Assembly (NCBI RefSeq): GCF_004216665.1
Contig: NZ_SGWY01000001.1
Span: 124,001-188,000 of the forward strand
Reading direction: 5' to 3'
DNA from: Agromyces ramosus
GTDB lineage: Bacteria > Actinomycetota > Actinomycetes > Actinomycetales > Microbacteriaceae
DNA length: 64,000 nucleotides
Below the pieces are notes generated by a model that searched no databases, was not told the DNA's origin, and saw only the letters and a program-made list of their open reading frames with translations. Positions 51,461 through 61,589 of the stretch are shown here, one piece after another (positions within the stretch are counted from its first letter, which is position 1; each line of letters begins with the position of its first letter). The translations under genes were made by a program, and so were the position numbers.

Positions 51461-52270
51461 ATGAACCCGGAAACCCTCAAGTCGACCGCGAGCGCCGCCC
51501 AACGCTCGCCCGCCTTCCGCATCCTGGCGCGCGTGGGATACGTCGTGCTCGGAATCGTGCACATCATCATCGGCGCGATCGCCATCTCCGTCGCGATCGG
51601 CGCCGGCGGCGGCGAAGCCGACCAGGGCGGCGCGATGGAGCAGATCTCGCGGGTCCCCTTCGGCACGGTCGTGCTCTGGGTGATCGTGCTCGGCCTCGTA
51701 GCCCTCGCCGTCTGGCAGATCGCCGAGGCGTTCCTGGAGCGGGATCCCGACTCGAAGAAGAAGTGGGGCCGGCGCGTGAAGGAGATCGGCACCGCCGTCG
51801 CCTACTTCGCGATCGCCGCCACGGCCCTCGTCTACGCGCTCGGCGGCAGCTCCGACTCCTCGCAGTCGTCGACCACGTTCAGCGCGACCCTGCTCGCGAA
51901 CCCGGGCGGCGTGGTGCTGCTCGTGCTCGTGGGCCTCGTCATCCTCGGCGTCGGTATCGCGTTCATCGTGCGCGGCATCCGCAAGTCGTTCGAGAAGCAA
52001 CTGTCGCTGCCCGCCGGCAAGGTCGGCGACGGCGTCCGCGTGCTGGGCGTGGTCGGCTATGTCGCCAAGGGCATCGCCATCGCCGTCGTCGGCGTGCTCT
52101 TCGTCGTGGCGGCGCTGACGCACGACCCCGAGAAGGCCGGCGGGCTCGACTCGGCGCTCAAGAGCCTCGCGGCCCTCCCGTTCGGGCAGGTCATCCTGTG
52201 GCTCGTCGGCGCGGGCCTGGTCGTCTACGGCATCTACTGCTTCGCGCGGGCGCGGTACGCGCGGCTCTGA
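51461..52270 (+). CDS. DUF1206 membrane protein
   Basis: A 269-residue protein with six transmembrane helices in three repeated pairs, each with a GYVxxGI-type start (ARVGYVVLGIVHIIIGAIAI, AVAYFAIAATALVYAL, GVVGYVAKGIAIAVVGVLFVV) and ending IYCFARARYARL. This triple arrangement defines DUF1206, a family of unknown function in Actinobacteria. ATG 51461 has TACGCT exactly six bases upstream (leaderless). It diverges from phoX and converges on proS with a three-base gap. Confidence 0.88.
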   Translation: MNPETLKSTASAAQRSPAFRILARVGYVVLGIVHIIIGAIAISVAIGAGGGEADQGGAMEQISRVPFGTVVLWVIVLGLVALAVWQIAEAFLERDPDSKKKWGRRVKEIGTAVAYFAIAATALVYALGGSSDSSQSSTTFSATLLANPGGVVLLVLVGLVILGVGIAFIVRGIRKSFEKQLSLPAGKVGDGVRVLGVVGYVAKGIAIAVVGVLFVVAALTHDPEKAGGLDSALKSLAALPFGQVILWLVGAGLVVYGIYCFARARYARL

Positions 52271-52273
52271 CCT

Positions 52274-54040
52274 TCACCGGCCGAGGGCGGCCGCCACGCC
52301 GTCGATCGGCACGGTCGTGCGGTCGCCCGACGCCCGGTCCCAGACCTCGACGACGCCCTCGGCGATGCCGCGGCCCGCGATCACGATCTTCGGCACGCCG
52401 ATGAGCTCCGCGTCGGCGAACTTCACGCCGGGCGAGAGCTTGGGCCGGTCGTCGTAGAGCACATCGAGCCCCGCGGCCTCGAGCGCGGCGCTGATGGACT
52501 CGCCGACGGCGAACACCGCGTCGTCCTTGCCGGTCGCGAGCACGTGCACGTCGAACGGGGCGACCGCGGCGGGCCACACGAGGCCCTTGTCATCGTGGTG
52601 GCCCTCGGCGATGATCGCGAGGATGCGGGTCACGCCGATGCCGTACGAGCCCATCGTGACCGTGGCGAGCTTGCCGTTCTCGTCGAGCACCTTGAGCCCG
52701 AGCGCGTCGGCGTACTTGCGGCCGAGCTGGAACACGTGCCCGATCTCGACCCCGCGCGCGAGCTCCACCGGACCGGAGCCGTCGGGCGCGGGATCGCCTG
52801 CGCGAACGTCGGCGGCCTCGACGATGCCGTCGGCGACGAAGTCGCGCCCCGCGACGAGGCCGAACACGTGCTTCTCGTCGAGGTTCGCGCCGGTGATCCA
52901 CTCGGTGCCGTCGACGACTCGCGGGTCGACGAGGAAGCGGATGCCCGTGACGGACTCCTCGCCGAGCACGGCGCCGTCGGGCGACCACGGGCCGATGTAG
53001 CCCTTCACGAGGCCCGGGCGCCCGGCGAAGTCGGCCTCGGTGGCCGCCTCGACCTCGGCGGGCGCGAACGCCACCTCGACGCGCTTCATCTCGACGTCGC
53101 GGTCGCCGGGCAGGCCGACGACGACGAGCTCGCGGGTGCCGTCGAGGTGGGTGAGCGCGAGCACCACGTTCTTCAGCGTGTCGGCGGCCGTCCACGGGCG
53201 ACCGTCGGGGCGCGGGTACTCGGCGTTCGCCAGGTCGACGAGCGTGGCGATCGTCGGCGTGTTCGGCGAGTCGAGCACCAGGGGCGCGGGCAGGCCGTCG
53301 AACGGGACCGGCTCGGGCGGGATGGTCGTGTACGCCTCGACGTTCGCGGCGTAGCCGCCGGCCGAGCGCACGAAGGTGTCCTCGCCGACGGGGCTCGGGT
53401 GCAGGAACTCCTCGCTCTTCGAGCCGCCCATCGCCCCGGCATCCGCCTGGACGATGACGTAGTCGAGGCCGAGCCGCGTGAAGATGCGCTCGTACGCGTC
53501 GCGCTGCGCCTGGTAGCTCGCGTCGAGCCCCGCGTCGGACACGTCGAACGAGTAGGCGTCCTTCATCGTGAACTCACGGCCGCGCAGGAGGCCGGCGCGG
53601 GGACGCGCCTCGTCGCGGTACTTGTCCTGGATCTGGTAGATCGTGAGCGGCAGGTCCTTGTAGGAGGAGTAGAGGTCCTTCACCATGAGCGTGAAGACCT
53701 CCTCGTGCGTCGGCGCCAGCAGGTAGTCGCCGCCCTTGCGGTCCTGGAGGCGGAAGAGGCCCTCGCCGTACTCGGTCCAGCGGTTCGTGACCTCGTAGGG
53801 CTCGCGCGGCAGCAGCGCAGGGAAGTGCACCTCGTGGGCGCCCGCCGCGGTCATCTCCTGGCGGATGACCTCCTCGATCCTCGCCTTGACGCGGAGGCCG
53901 ATCGGGAGCCAGGCGAACACGCCCGGCGCCTGCCGGCGGATGTAGCCCGCGCGCACGAGCAGGCGGTGGCTGGCCACCTCGGCATCGGCGGGATCTTCGC
54001 GGAGGGTGCGGAGGAAGTAGTTGGAGAGGCGAGTGGGCAC
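52274..54040 (-). CDS. proS: Prolyl-tRNA synthetase
   Basis: A 588-residue class II synthetase of the bacterial type. Motif 1/2 region: [28 protein letters not shown] and [29 protein letters not shown], with [19 protein letters not shown] [22 protein letters not shown]. The editing (INS) domain, which removes Ala-tRNA(Pro), lies between motifs 2 and 3 (residues ~225-400). Motif 3 is [19 protein letters not shown], followed by the anticodon-binding domain. Start ATG 54040 gives the canonical [20 protein letters not shown]. Confidence 0.97.
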   Translation of the reverse strand: MPTRLSNYFLRTLREDPADAEVASHRLLVRAGYIRRQAPGVFAWLPIGLRVKARIEEVIRQEMTAAGAHEVHFPALLPREPYEVTNRWTEYGEGLFRLQDRKGGDYLLAPTHEEVFTLMVKDLYSSYKDLPLTIYQIQDKYRDEARPRAGLLRGREFTMKDAYSFDVSDAGLDASYQAQRDAYERIFTRLGLDYVIVQADAGAMGGSKSEEFLHPSPVGEDTFVRSAGGYAANVEAYTTIPPEPVPFDGLPAPLVLDSPNTPTIATLVDLANAEYPRPDGRPWTAADTLKNVVLALTHLDGTRELVVVGLPGDRDVEMKRVEVAFAPAEVEAATEADFAGRPGLVKGYIGPWSPDGAVLGEESVTGIRFLVDPRVVDGTEWITGANLDEKHVFGLVAGRDFVADGIVEAADVRAGDPAPDGSGPVELARGVEIGHVFQLGRKYADALGLKVLDENGKLATVTMGSYGIGVTRILAIIAEGHHDDKGLVWPAAVAPFDVHVLATGKDDAVFAVGESISAALEAAGLDVLYDDRPKLSPGVKFADAELIGVPKIVIAGRGIAEGVVEVWDRASGDRTTVPIDGVAAALGR

Positions 54041-54125
54041 CCGACGATTCTAATGACGCACGGATGCCGCGTCGGCCTCGGCACCCTCTTGCCGCCGTGC
54101 GTCGCCCGCGTCCTAGGCTGGCCGC

Positions 54126-55556
54126 ATGCCCCGACGCCGACCGCACGTCGCCGGCTCCGCCGCGCAGAGCGAGCTCGCCGCAGCCCTCGCCGAGCTTCGC
54201 GAGGCGCTCGAGCTGCCCGACGGCTTCCCGGCCGAGGTCCTCGCCGAGGCGGAGGCCGCGGCATCCGCGACCCCACCGCCGGCCGTCGACCGGCGCGACC
54301 TGGAGTTCGTGACGATCGACCCCGCCGGATCGCGCGACCTCGACCAGGCCATGCACCTGGCGCGACGACCCGGCGGCTATGCGGTGCGGTACGCGATCGC
54401 GGATGTCCCGGGCTTCGTGCGCGCCGGCGGTGCCGTCGACCTCGAGGCCCGCGGGCGCGGGCAGACGCTGTACGCGGCCGACGGTCGGGTGCCGCTGCAT
54501 CCGCCCGTGCTCAGCGAGGACCGGGCATCCCTCCTGCCCGGAGTCGACCGCAGCGCCTACCTCTGGTCGTTCGACCTCGACGATGCCGGCGCGGTGCGCA
54601 CGACCCGCCTCGAGCGCGCGATCGTGCGGTCGCGGACCCAATTCGCGTACGACGAGGCGCAGGCGCGGATCGACGACGGGACCGCCGAGGGATCGCTGGC
54701 GCTGCTCCGCGAGATCGGGGACCTCCGCCTCGGCCAGGAGCGGGCTCGCGGCGGCGCCAGCCTCAACGTGCCCGACGAGGAGATCGTGCGCACGCCCGAC
54801 GGCGGCTACGCGCTGGAGCGGCGGCGGCTGCTCCCGGTCGAGGACTGGAACGCGCAGCTGTCGCTCATGACCGGCATGGCCGCGGCGGAGCTCATGCTGG
54901 CCGCACGAGTGGGCATCCTCCGCACCATGCCGCCCCCGTCGCCCGACGAGATCGCGGCGTTCCGGCGGCAGACCGAGGCGCTCGGGCGGCCGTGGCCTGA
55001 GGCGGTCGGCTACGGCGAGTACCTTCGCGAGCTTCCACGCGACGAGCCGGCGTCCCTCGCGATCCTGCAGGCCGCCGGCGGGCTCTTCCGCGGTGCGGGT
55101 TACGAGGCGATGGACGGCAGCACACCGGCGGATCCGGTGCAGTCCGCCCTCGCCGCGCCGTACGCGCACGTCACCGCGCCGCTGCGGCGCCTCGTCGATC
55201 GCTGGGGCCTCGTCGTCTGCGAGGCGCTCAGCGCCGGACGCGAGGTGCCGCAGTGGGCACGCGACAGCCTCGGCGAACTCCCCTCGCTCATGGGCACCTC
55301 GTCGCGACGCGCGGCGCAGCTCGACGCCGCGTCGGTGGCGCGTGTCGAGGCGGCCGTGCTCTCCGATCGCATCGGCGACCGATTCCCGGCGACCGTGCTT
55401 CGGGTGCGGAACGGCTCGGCGGTGATCCAGCTCGTGGAGCCGGCCGTCACCGCCTCCGTCCCCGCCGGACCCGACGCGCGTCCGGGCGGGACGCTGACGG
55501 TCGTGCTGGAGCACGCCGACATCCGAGCCGGAACCGTGCGGTTCAGCGCCGGCTGA
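54126..55556 (+). CDS. Short RNB-domain ribonuclease (RNase II family)
   Basis: A 476-residue protein, nearly all RNB domain, without the cold-shock and S1 domains of RNase II/R. The acidic metal site is TIDPAGSRDLDQAM (about 59-72): the first three aspartates are kept, but the fourth is Gln, as in other actinobacterial short forms I know. YAIADVPGFV, LPGVDRSAYLWSFDLD and YAHVTAPLRRLVDRW follow. It probably degrades RNA 3'-5', but the missing Asp makes the activity level uncertain. It has a leaderless TAGGCT-N6-ATG start and diverges from proS. Confidence 0.88.
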   Translation: MPRRRPHVAGSAAQSELAAALAELREALELPDGFPAEVLAEAEAAASATPPPAVDRRDLEFVTIDPAGSRDLDQAMHLARRPGGYAVRYAIADVPGFVRAGGAVDLEARGRGQTLYAADGRVPLHPPVLSEDRASLLPGVDRSAYLWSFDLDDAGAVRTTRLERAIVRSRTQFAYDEAQARIDDGTAEGSLALLREIGDLRLGQERARGGASLNVPDEEIVRTPDGGYALERRRLLPVEDWNAQLSLMTGMAAAELMLAARVGILRTMPPPSPDEIAAFRRQTEALGRPWPEAVGYGEYLRELPRDEPASLAILQAAGGLFRGAGYEAMDGSTPADPVQSALAAPYAHVTAPLRRLVDRWGLVVCEALSAGREVPQWARDSLGELPSLMGTSSRRAAQLDAASVARVEAAVLSDRIGDRFPATVLRVRNGSAVIQLVEPAVTASVPAGPDARPGGTLTVVLEHADIRAGTVRFSAG

Positions 55557-55558
55557 GG

Positions 55559-55759
55559 TCAGACGCCCTCGTCGTCGTCCTCTTCGTCCTCCATGGCGAA
55601 GTGGTCGAGTTCCGCCTCGGTCTCCTCCGCCGCGGTCTCCTGCGCCCCGGTCTCCTGCGCCTCGGTCGCCGTCGCCTCGTCGGTGCCCTCGTGCAGCGTG
55701 CCCATGCCGTCGGGGTACCCCGCCTCGTCGGGGTACTCGAACGTGCCGTCTCCGCTCAT
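55559..55759 (-). CDS. Small acidic Glu/Thr-rich hypothetical protein
   Basis: A 66-residue protein, MSGDGTFEYPDEAGYPDGMG followed by repeats of (A/T)EAQET and an acidic end (MEDEEDDDEG). It is predicted to be disordered. No family recognised. GAGAGGGGA lies eight bases before ATG 55759, which supports translation. It converges on the RNB gene with a two-base gap and lies downstream of the lipoprotein gene on the same strand. Confidence 0.6.
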   Translation of the reverse strand: MSGDGTFEYPDEAGYPDGMGTLHEGTDEATATEAQETGAQETAAEETEAELDHFAMEDEEDDDEGV

Positions 55760-55830
55760 CGCGGTCCCCTCTCGCGATCGGATGCCGCGCCACGGGCATC
55801 CCATGCGGCCACCCTACCCGCGGGCTCCGC

Positions 55831-56841
55831 TCACCGCGACGCCGCAGCCATCACCGCGGAAGTCAGGGTCGCGGCCTGTGTCTGGTCGATCTCGAGCGGG
55901 ACCGTGACCCAGGCGAGGTTCACGCCGTCGGTCGCGTAGACGGCCGTCGTCTGGCCGTCGCCGAGCGGCAGCGCGACCGCCTGAAGCGCGCCGTCGACCG
56001 TGACGGGCGCGGCGCCGGCGCGGGCGGCGAGTTCGGAGATCGCCCAACCGGCGCCAGGCAGGAGCTCGCTGGTGAACCACCGCGCGTAGTCGGGCGTCGC
56101 CCAGGTGCACGACAGGTCGCCGACCGCGTGCAGCGCCGCGATGAATCCCGACGTGACCTCGCCGCCCACGCTCTCCTGCTCGGCGGCGAACGTCGCACCC
56201 AGGATTCCCGTGGTGTCCACGGCATCGGCAAGTGTCGAGCACTCGGCAGGCACTGACCACGTGCCGTCGGGACGCGCGGCCGAGACCGGGGCCGCAGCGG
56301 AAGCCGCATCGGCGACGCGTTCCGTGATGGCGTCGATCGCGTCGAGGGCGGTGTTGGCGGATCCGTTCGCCACGCCGACGATCCCCGAGAGCCAATACCC
56401 GTCGATGACCGTGCTGAACGAGCAGCGGCTCTCGCTCGGCTCGCCGCCGTAGCAATACGGTGAGTCGGCCCCCGCCCGTGAGACCTGTGCCTCGAGTCCG
56501 GCGGCTGGGAGCACGTCGAGCGAGACGTACGCCTCGGAGTCGCTCAGCCAAATGCAGTCGAGGCCGCCGAGCACGCCCACGGCCCAGACCCGTTCGCTCT
56601 TCTCGACCGCGATCGCCATGTCGTCGCCCACGAGGTCCGACAGCGTCGCGTCGTCGACGAGCGCCTCGCAGGCGCCAGCGAAGGCGAGCGTCGGCTTCGC
56701 CATGACGGTGGGCTCCGGCTCCGCTGACGCGGTCGGCGACGGCGGCTCAGAGGTGGGAGGGGCGGCATCCGCGGCGGGGACGCAACCGGTCAATGCCGCG
56801 AGGAGAATACCGGCGAGCAGGGCGCCGGAGATACGTGTCAT
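55831..56841 (-). CDS. Lipoprotein with internally duplicated domain
   Basis: A 336-residue lipoprotein: MTRISGALLAGILLAALTGC gives a lipobox LTGC with C20 as the lipid-modified residue, followed by a Pro/Ser/Thr linker. The mature part shows two related modules, each with Cys-x2-Leu at the start, an (L/S)-D/S-C-x-W strand (LDCIWLSD; LSCTWATP) and a later LLPAAG/LLPGAG turn. I know no named family. TACATT lies exactly six bases before ATG 56841 (leaderless). It stands alone between ispG and the acidic ORF. Confidence 0.75.
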   Translation of the reverse strand: MTRISGALLAGILLAALTGCVPAADAAPPTSEPPSPTASAEPEPTVMAKPTLAFAGACEALVDDATLSDLVGDDMAIAVEKSERVWAVGVLGGLDCIWLSDSEAYVSLDVLPAAGLEAQVSRAGADSPYCYGGEPSESRCSFSTVIDGYWLSGIVGVANGSANTALDAIDAITERVADAASAAAPVSAARPDGTWSVPAECSTLADAVDTTGILGATFAAEQESVGGEVTSGFIAALHAVGDLSCTWATPDYARWFTSELLPGAGWAISELAARAGAAPVTVDGALQAVALPLGDGQTTAVYATDGVNLAWVTVPLEIDQTQAATLTSAVMAAASR

Positions 56842-56917
56842 GGCGAGAATGTATCGCGGCAGTTCGGCCTGCGGCATCCGATCGAGATTTCGATTCGGAT
56901 ACGGCCTTCGGGCCGGC

Positions 56918-58069
56918 TCAGGGGGTGAGCACCTCGGGCGAGCCCACCGGGGCGTCGGCGCCCATCTCCTCGGCGATGCGGTTCGCCTCGGCGATGAGGG
57001 TGGCGACGATCTCGGACTCGGGCACGGTCTTGATGACCTCGCCCTTCACGAAGATCTGGCCCTTGCCGTTGCCGGATGCCACGCCGAGGTCGGCCTCGCG
57101 CGCCTCGCCCGGCCCGTTCACGACGCAGCCCATGACCGCGACGCGGAGGGGTACCGTCATGCCCTCGAGCCCGTCGGTGACGTCGTTCGCGAGCTTGTAC
57201 ACGTCGACCTGCGCGCGCCCGCACGACGGGCAGGAGACGATCTCGAGCTTGCGCTCACGGAGGTTGAGCGACTGCAGGATCTGCAGGCCCACCTTGACCT
57301 CCTCGACCGGCGGCGCCGACAGGGACACGCGGATCGTGTCGCCGATTCCCTCGGACAGGAGGATGCCGAACGCCGTCGCGCTCTTGATGGTGCCCTGGAA
57401 GCTCGGGCCCGCCTCCGTGACGCCGAGGTGCAGGGGCCAGTCGCCGCGCTCGGCGAGCATGCGGTAGGCCTTCACCATGACGATCGGGTCGTTGTGCTTG
57501 ACCGAGATCTTGAAGTCGTGGAAGTCGTGCTCCTCGAAGAGGCTCGCCTCCCACACGGCGCTCTCGACGAGCGCCTCGGGGGTGGCCTTGCCGTACTTCT
57601 CGAGCAGGCGCGGGTCGAGCGAGCCGGCATTCACGCCGATGCGGATCGAGACGTCGGCGGCCTTCGCGCGCCGCGCGATCTCGGCGACCTGGTCGTCGAA
57701 CTTGCGGATGTTGCCGGGGTTCACCCGCACCGCAGCACAGCCCGCGTCGATCGCGGCGTACACGTAGTTGGGCTGGAAGTGGATGTCGGCGATGACCGGG
57801 ATCTGGCTCTTCTTCGCGATGATCGGCAGCGCCTCGGCGTCGTCGCGGCTGGGCACGGCGACGCGCACGATGTCGCAGCCGGACGCGGTGAGCTCGGCGA
57901 TCTGCTGGAGCGTCGCGTTGATGTTCGGGGTCGGCGTCGTGGTCATCGACTGCACGCTCACCTGGGCGTCGCCGCCGACGAGGACCTTGCCCACCTTGAT
58001 CTGGCGGGACTTGCGTCGCGGGGCCAGGACCTCAGGGACTTTGGGCATTCCGAGATTCACTGCAGGCAC
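56918..58069 (-). CDS. ispG: 4-hydroxy-3-methylbut-2-enyl diphosphate synthase
   Basis: A 383-residue [4Fe-4S] enzyme of the MEP isoprenoid pathway. The beginning [20 protein letters not shown] is typical of Actinobacteria. TIM-barrel motifs: [23 protein letters not shown] and [11 protein letters not shown]. Cluster cysteines are in [11 protein letters not shown] and [12 protein letters not shown]. The start is GTG 58069 with TAGACT exactly six bases before it. The usual neighbours dxr and a site-2 protease gene are not in the window. Confidence 0.96.
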   Translation of the reverse strand: MPAVNLGMPKVPEVLAPRRKSRQIKVGKVLVGGDAQVSVQSMTTTPTPNINATLQQIAELTASGCDIVRVAVPSRDDAEALPIIAKKSQIPVIADIHFQPNYVYAAIDAGCAAVRVNPGNIRKFDDQVAEIARRAKAADVSIRIGVNAGSLDPRLLEKYGKATPEALVESAVWEASLFEEHDFHDFKISVKHNDPIVMVKAYRMLAERGDWPLHLGVTEAGPSFQGTIKSATAFGILLSEGIGDTIRVSLSAPPVEEVKVGLQILQSLNLRERKLEIVSCPSCGRAQVDVYKLANDVTDGLEGMTVPLRVAVMGCVVNGPGEAREADLGVASGNGKGQIFVKGEVIKTVPESEIVATLIAEANRIAEEMGADAPVGSPEVLTP

Positions 58070-58190
58070 TCCCCGAGTCTACTTCCGGCGGCGTGCCCCA
58101 GGGCCCATCAGGCGGACGCCGCGTGGTTCTCCCGGATCACGCGCAGCCGCCGGCCTCCATCTCGGGGGCGCCGATCACCTCACCGTCCAC

Positions 58191-59267
58191 TCAGGCGGCA
58201 GCGGCGGCGTCCGCCTCGAGCAGGGTCAGGAGCGCCGTCCGGAACTCATCGGGGCACTCGAGGTGCGGCGAGTGACCGCACTGCTGGAGCTGCAGCTCGG
58301 TCACCGCGCCGCCCTGGGCCGCGTAGCGATCGAGGACGGCGCGCGTCTGCACGATCATCTGCTGCGGGGGCGCCACGTCGTCGCCCGGCCAACCCGGCAC
58401 GATGCCGGCCTTGCCGAGCTGGTTGAGGTCGAAGAACGACGCATCGCCGACGATCGCGTCGAGTGCCCCGCGGATCCAGAGGATCGGCGGCTTCGGATCG
58501 GCGTGGACGATCGCGGTGGTGTCGAAGACCGTCGGGGCCAGCGTGTTGAGGACGCCGCGTCCGCCGGGGGCGAAGCCCGGCCACGACTCGGAGGCCGTCG
58601 CATCGCCCGGATTGTTGTCGGGCCCGGTCGCCGTCGAGAGCATCGACTCGACCCAGATGTCCTCGTAGGGCGACTCGTATCCGGGCGCGACGTAACTCGA
58701 CCGGAAGACGGCTCGAGGTGAGCCGGGCTCGTCGCTGCGATCGCCAGCCGCGAGGCGCGCCACGAAGTCGGGGTTGGACGCGCCGCCGCCGGTGCCGGCT
58801 CCATCGGGCGTGAGCAGCGAGCCGTCGGTCGCCGTGCCGCCGAACCCGTAGGGCGACACCGGCGCCTGCAGCGTGAGGCTCGCCACGAGATCGGGGCGGT
58901 CCAGCAGCAGCTGCATCACCACGCCGCCGCCGAGGCTCCAGCCGACGAGGTGCACGGCACCGAGTCCGAGCTCGTCGATCACCGAGGCGAGGTCGTCGGA
59001 GAAGTCGCGCACGCCGCGCGTCGCGTCGACCGGGAGCACGTCGCTGTCGCCGTAGCCCCGGAGGTCGACGGCGAGGGCGCGGATCTCGCCCGGCAGCGCG
59101 AGCATCGTCGGCTGCCAGAACAGCGACGACGAGACGTTGCCGTGCACGAACACGACCGTGCGCACGTGGTCGGCAGCGGCATCCGCCCGGCGCTCGAGCA
59201 CGTTGGCCGTGAGCCGCGGCGTGGTCACCCGATGGGCGACGATGCCGGGGAAGAGGGTGTCGACCAT
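58191..59267 (-). CDS. Alpha/beta hydrolase at end of 3-hydroxybutyrate operon
   Basis: A 358-residue alpha/beta hydrolase. Oxyanion loop VFVHGNVSSSLFW (about 39-51), nucleophile S111 in GWSLGG and terminal His in QCGHSPHLE. No signal peptide, so cytosolic. A ~110-residue cap (about 150-265) separates the Ser from the Asp. It starts nine bases after scoB. In this operon a role as esterase for 3-hydroxybutyrate esters or oligomers is reasonable but unproved. Confidence 0.85.
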   Translation of the reverse strand: MVDTLFPGIVAHRVTTPRLTANVLERRADAAADHVRTVVFVHGNVSSSLFWQPTMLALPGEIRALAVDLRGYGDSDVLPVDATRGVRDFSDDLASVIDELGLGAVHLVGWSLGGGVVMQLLLDRPDLVASLTLQAPVSPYGFGGTATDGSLLTPDGAGTGGGASNPDFVARLAAGDRSDEPGSPRAVFRSSYVAPGYESPYEDIWVESMLSTATGPDNNPGDATASESWPGFAPGGRGVLNTLAPTVFDTTAIVHADPKPPILWIRGALDAIVGDASFFDLNQLGKAGIVPGWPGDDVAPPQQMIVQTRAVLDRYAAQGGAVTELQLQQCGHSPHLECPDEFRTALLTLLEADAAAAA

Positions 59268-59276
59268 GGTGCCTCC

Positions 59277-59918
59277 CTAGGCGACGGCGCTCGTGTCGAG
59301 CGGGGGCTCGGTCGCGGCCACGACCTCGTCGACCGTGACACCCGGCGCGAGCTCGACGAGCCGGAGCCCGTCGGGGGTCACGTCGATGACGGCGAGGTCG
59401 GTGATGATGCGGTCCACGACCGCCTTGCCCGTGAGCGGCAGCGAGCACTCGTTCACGATCTTCGGCGAGCCGTCCTTCGCGACGTGCTCCATGAGCACGA
59501 TCTTGCGCCGCGCGCCGTGCACGAGGTCCATCGCGCCGCCGGGGCCCTTCACCATCTTGCCGGGGATCATCCAGTTGGCGAGGTCACCGGCGGCCGACAC
59601 CTGCATGGCGCCGAGGATGGCGGCGTCGATCTTGCCGCCGCGGATCATGCCGAAGCTGGTGGCGGAGTCGAAGTACGCGGCTCCGGGAAGCACGGTGACG
59701 GTCTCCTTGCCCGCGTTGATGAGGTCGGGATCGACCTCGTCGTCGGTCGGGTAGGGCCCGACCCCGAGGATGCCGTTCTCCGACTGCAGCAGGATCGTGA
59801 CGCCCTCGGGCACGTAGTTCGGCACGAGGGTGGGAAGCCCGATGCCCAGGTTCACGTAGGAGCCGTTGCCGAGCTCGCGGGCGGCGCGGGCGGCCATCTC
59901 GAATCGCGTGAGCGCCAT
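59277..59918 (-). CDS. scoB: 3-oxoacid CoA-transferase subunit B
   Basis: A 213-residue beta subunit. The catalytic glutamate is E47 in [10 protein letters not shown], with [15 protein letters not shown] before it and [19 protein letters not shown] afterwards. With subunit A it moves CoA from succinyl-CoA (or another donor) to acetoacetate. It begins one base after scoA. The assignment to succinyl-CoA:3-oxoacid transferase rests on sequence type and on the adjacent 3-hydroxybutyrate dehydrogenase. Confidence 0.92.
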   Translation of the reverse strand: MALTRFEMAARAARELGNGSYVNLGIGLPTLVPNYVPEGVTILLQSENGILGVGPYPTDDEVDPDLINAGKETVTVLPGAAYFDSATSFGMIRGGKIDAAILGAMQVSAAGDLANWMIPGKMVKGPGGAMDLVHGARRKIVLMEHVAKDGSPKIVNECSLPLTGKAVVDRIITDLAVIDVTPDGLRLVELAPGVTVDEVVAATEPPLDTSAVA

Positions 59919-59919
59919 C

Positions 59920-60693
59920 TCAGTTCACCTCTCGGACGGTGCGGCGCTCGATGCGCTTCTCGATGTCGGTGCCGACCACGATCATGCGGTCGACGTAGAT
60001 GCCGGGCAGGTGCACGGCGTCGGGGTCGAGGTCGCCCGGCTCGACGAGCTCCTCGACCTGCGCGATGCAGACGCGCCCGGCCATCGCGGCGAGCGGCGAG
60101 AAGTTGCGGGCCGACTTGTCGAACACGAGGTTGCCGAAGCGGTCGCCCTTCAGTGCGTGCACGAGTGCGAAGTCGGTGGTGATCGCCTCCTCGAGCACGA
60201 ACTCGCGCGGCTCGCCCTGGAACTCGAACGTCTGCACGGGCTTGGGCGGGCTCGCGATCGCGATCGACCCGTCGCCGTGGTATCGACGCGGCAGCCCGCC
60301 CTCGGCCACCTGGGTGCCGACGCCGGTCTGCGTGAAGAACGCCGCGATGCCGCTGCCGCCGGCGCGGAGCTTCTCGGCGAGCGTGCCCTGCGGCGTGAGC
60401 TCGAGTTCGAGCTCGCCCGACAGGTACTGCCGTTCGAACTCCTTGTTCTCGCCCACGTACGACGAGGTCATCTTCGCGATGCGCTGCTTCGCCAGCAGCA
60501 CGCCCAGGCCCCAGTCGTCGACGCCGCAGTTGTTCGAGACGACCGAGAGCCGGTCGACGCCCGCGTCGAGCAGGGCCTGGATCAGCACCATCGGGATGCC
60601 GCAGAGCCCGAACCCGCCCACGGCGAGGGTGGCCCCTGAGGGGATGTCGGCGACCGCCTCCTGAGCGGACCCGACGACTTTGTCGAGTGTCAC
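59920..60693 (-). CDS. scoA: 3-oxoacid CoA-transferase subunit A
   Basis: A 257-residue alpha subunit with the family loop [20 protein letters not shown] (22-41), [35 protein letters not shown] and [13 protein letters not shown]. It pairs with the next gene product to activate acetoacetate as acetoacetyl-CoA. Its GTG start overlaps the preceding hydrolase stop codon (GTGA, 60690-60693), so expression is coupled. Confidence 0.93.
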   Translation of the reverse strand: MTLDKVVGSAQEAVADIPSGATLAVGGFGLCGIPMVLIQALLDAGVDRLSVVSNNCGVDDWGLGVLLAKQRIAKMTSSYVGENKEFERQYLSGELELELTPQGTLAEKLRAGGSGIAAFFTQTGVGTQVAEGGLPRRYHGDGSIAIASPPKPVQTFEFQGEPREFVLEEAITTDFALVHALKGDRFGNLVFDKSARNFSPLAAMAGRVCIAQVEELVEPGDLDPDAVHLPGIYVDRMIVVGTDIEKRIERRTVREVN

Positions 60694-61589
60694 GATGCAC
60701 CTTCCTGTGTTTCCGCGGCCTCGATGCGGGCGCGGATCACGGGGATCACGCTACCGGCACCGAGCTCCGACATGACGATCGTGTAGTGGTTGACGTCGGC
60801 GACGTCGTGGACGACGAGCTGCGGCATCCGCGCGGCCCAGTCGGCGACGACCGGCCGAGGGTACAGGGGTGCCGCGTCGAGGAGGCCGCGGGGCGCGCGG
60901 AAGAAGTCGACGGGGCCGGGCGCGGCGAGCAGGGCCTCGACGTAGCCCGCCGATCCGTCGAGTTCGACCGCGTTCACCGCGACCGCATCGGCCCTCGCCG
61001 AACTCCGCAGCGACGGCTCGTCGCCGTCGACGTCGTAGTCCACGTAGGCCTCGATCGCGTCGTTCCAGTAGGGGCCGAGGGCCGGATGCCGCCGCCAGAA
61101 GCCCACGTAGGCGTCACGGCTCGGGAAGGTCATCGAGAGCCGCTCGAGCGCGGGGCCGAGGAGCACGGCGGGCAGGTCGGCGGGTGCGACGCCGTCGGGG
61201 TTCGGCACGGGCAGGCCGCCGTCGATCAGGGCGAGGCCGACGACCCGGTCGGGATGCCGCTCCGCGAACCGCACCGACACGAACGCGCCCATCGAGTGGC
61301 CCACCACGAAGACCCGCTCCACGCCCTGCGCGTCGAGCACCGCCGCGAGGTCGTCGGCGTGCTGCACGAGTCCGTACGGCGCCGGAAGTGCGTTGCTCCT
61401 GCCCCGCCCGCGGAGGTCCGGCGCGATCACGCGCCGGTCCGGCAGCGCGGCCGCGAGCAGGTCCCAGTTGCGGTGTGTGGCCGTGATCCCGTGCACCGCG
61501 AGCACCGGCGTGCCGGGGGTGTCCGGCCGCCAGAGCCCGCCGGCCAGGGCCCCGCCCGCGACGGGTGCCGCGAAGGTCGTGTCGCTCAC
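60690..61589 (-). CDS. Alpha/beta hydrolase within 3-hydroxybutyrate operon
   Basis: A 299-residue alpha/beta hydrolase: [10 protein letters not shown] (oxyanion loop), nucleophile S99 in [19 protein letters not shown] and a final [15 protein letters not shown] carrying the likely catalytic His. No signal peptide. The GTG at 61589 overlaps the bdhA stop codon (GTGA) and has GGAG upstream; an ATG at 61601 inside bdhA is an alternative. It sits between the dehydrogenase and the CoA-transferase, so it may release 3-hydroxybutyrate from an ester. Confidence 0.86.
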   Translation of the reverse strand: MSDTTFAAPVAGGALAGGLWRPDTPGTPVLAVHGITATHRNWDLLAAALPDRRVIAPDLRGRGRSNALPAPYGLVQHADDLAAVLDAQGVERVFVVGHSMGAFVSVRFAERHPDRVVGLALIDGGLPVPNPDGVAPADLPAVLLGPALERLSMTFPSRDAYVGFWRRHPALGPYWNDAIEAYVDYDVDGDEPSLRSSARADAVAVNAVELDGSAGYVEALLAAPGPVDFFRAPRGLLDAAPLYPRPVVADWAARMPQLVVHDVADVNHYTIVMSELGAGSVIPVIRARIEAAETQEGAS

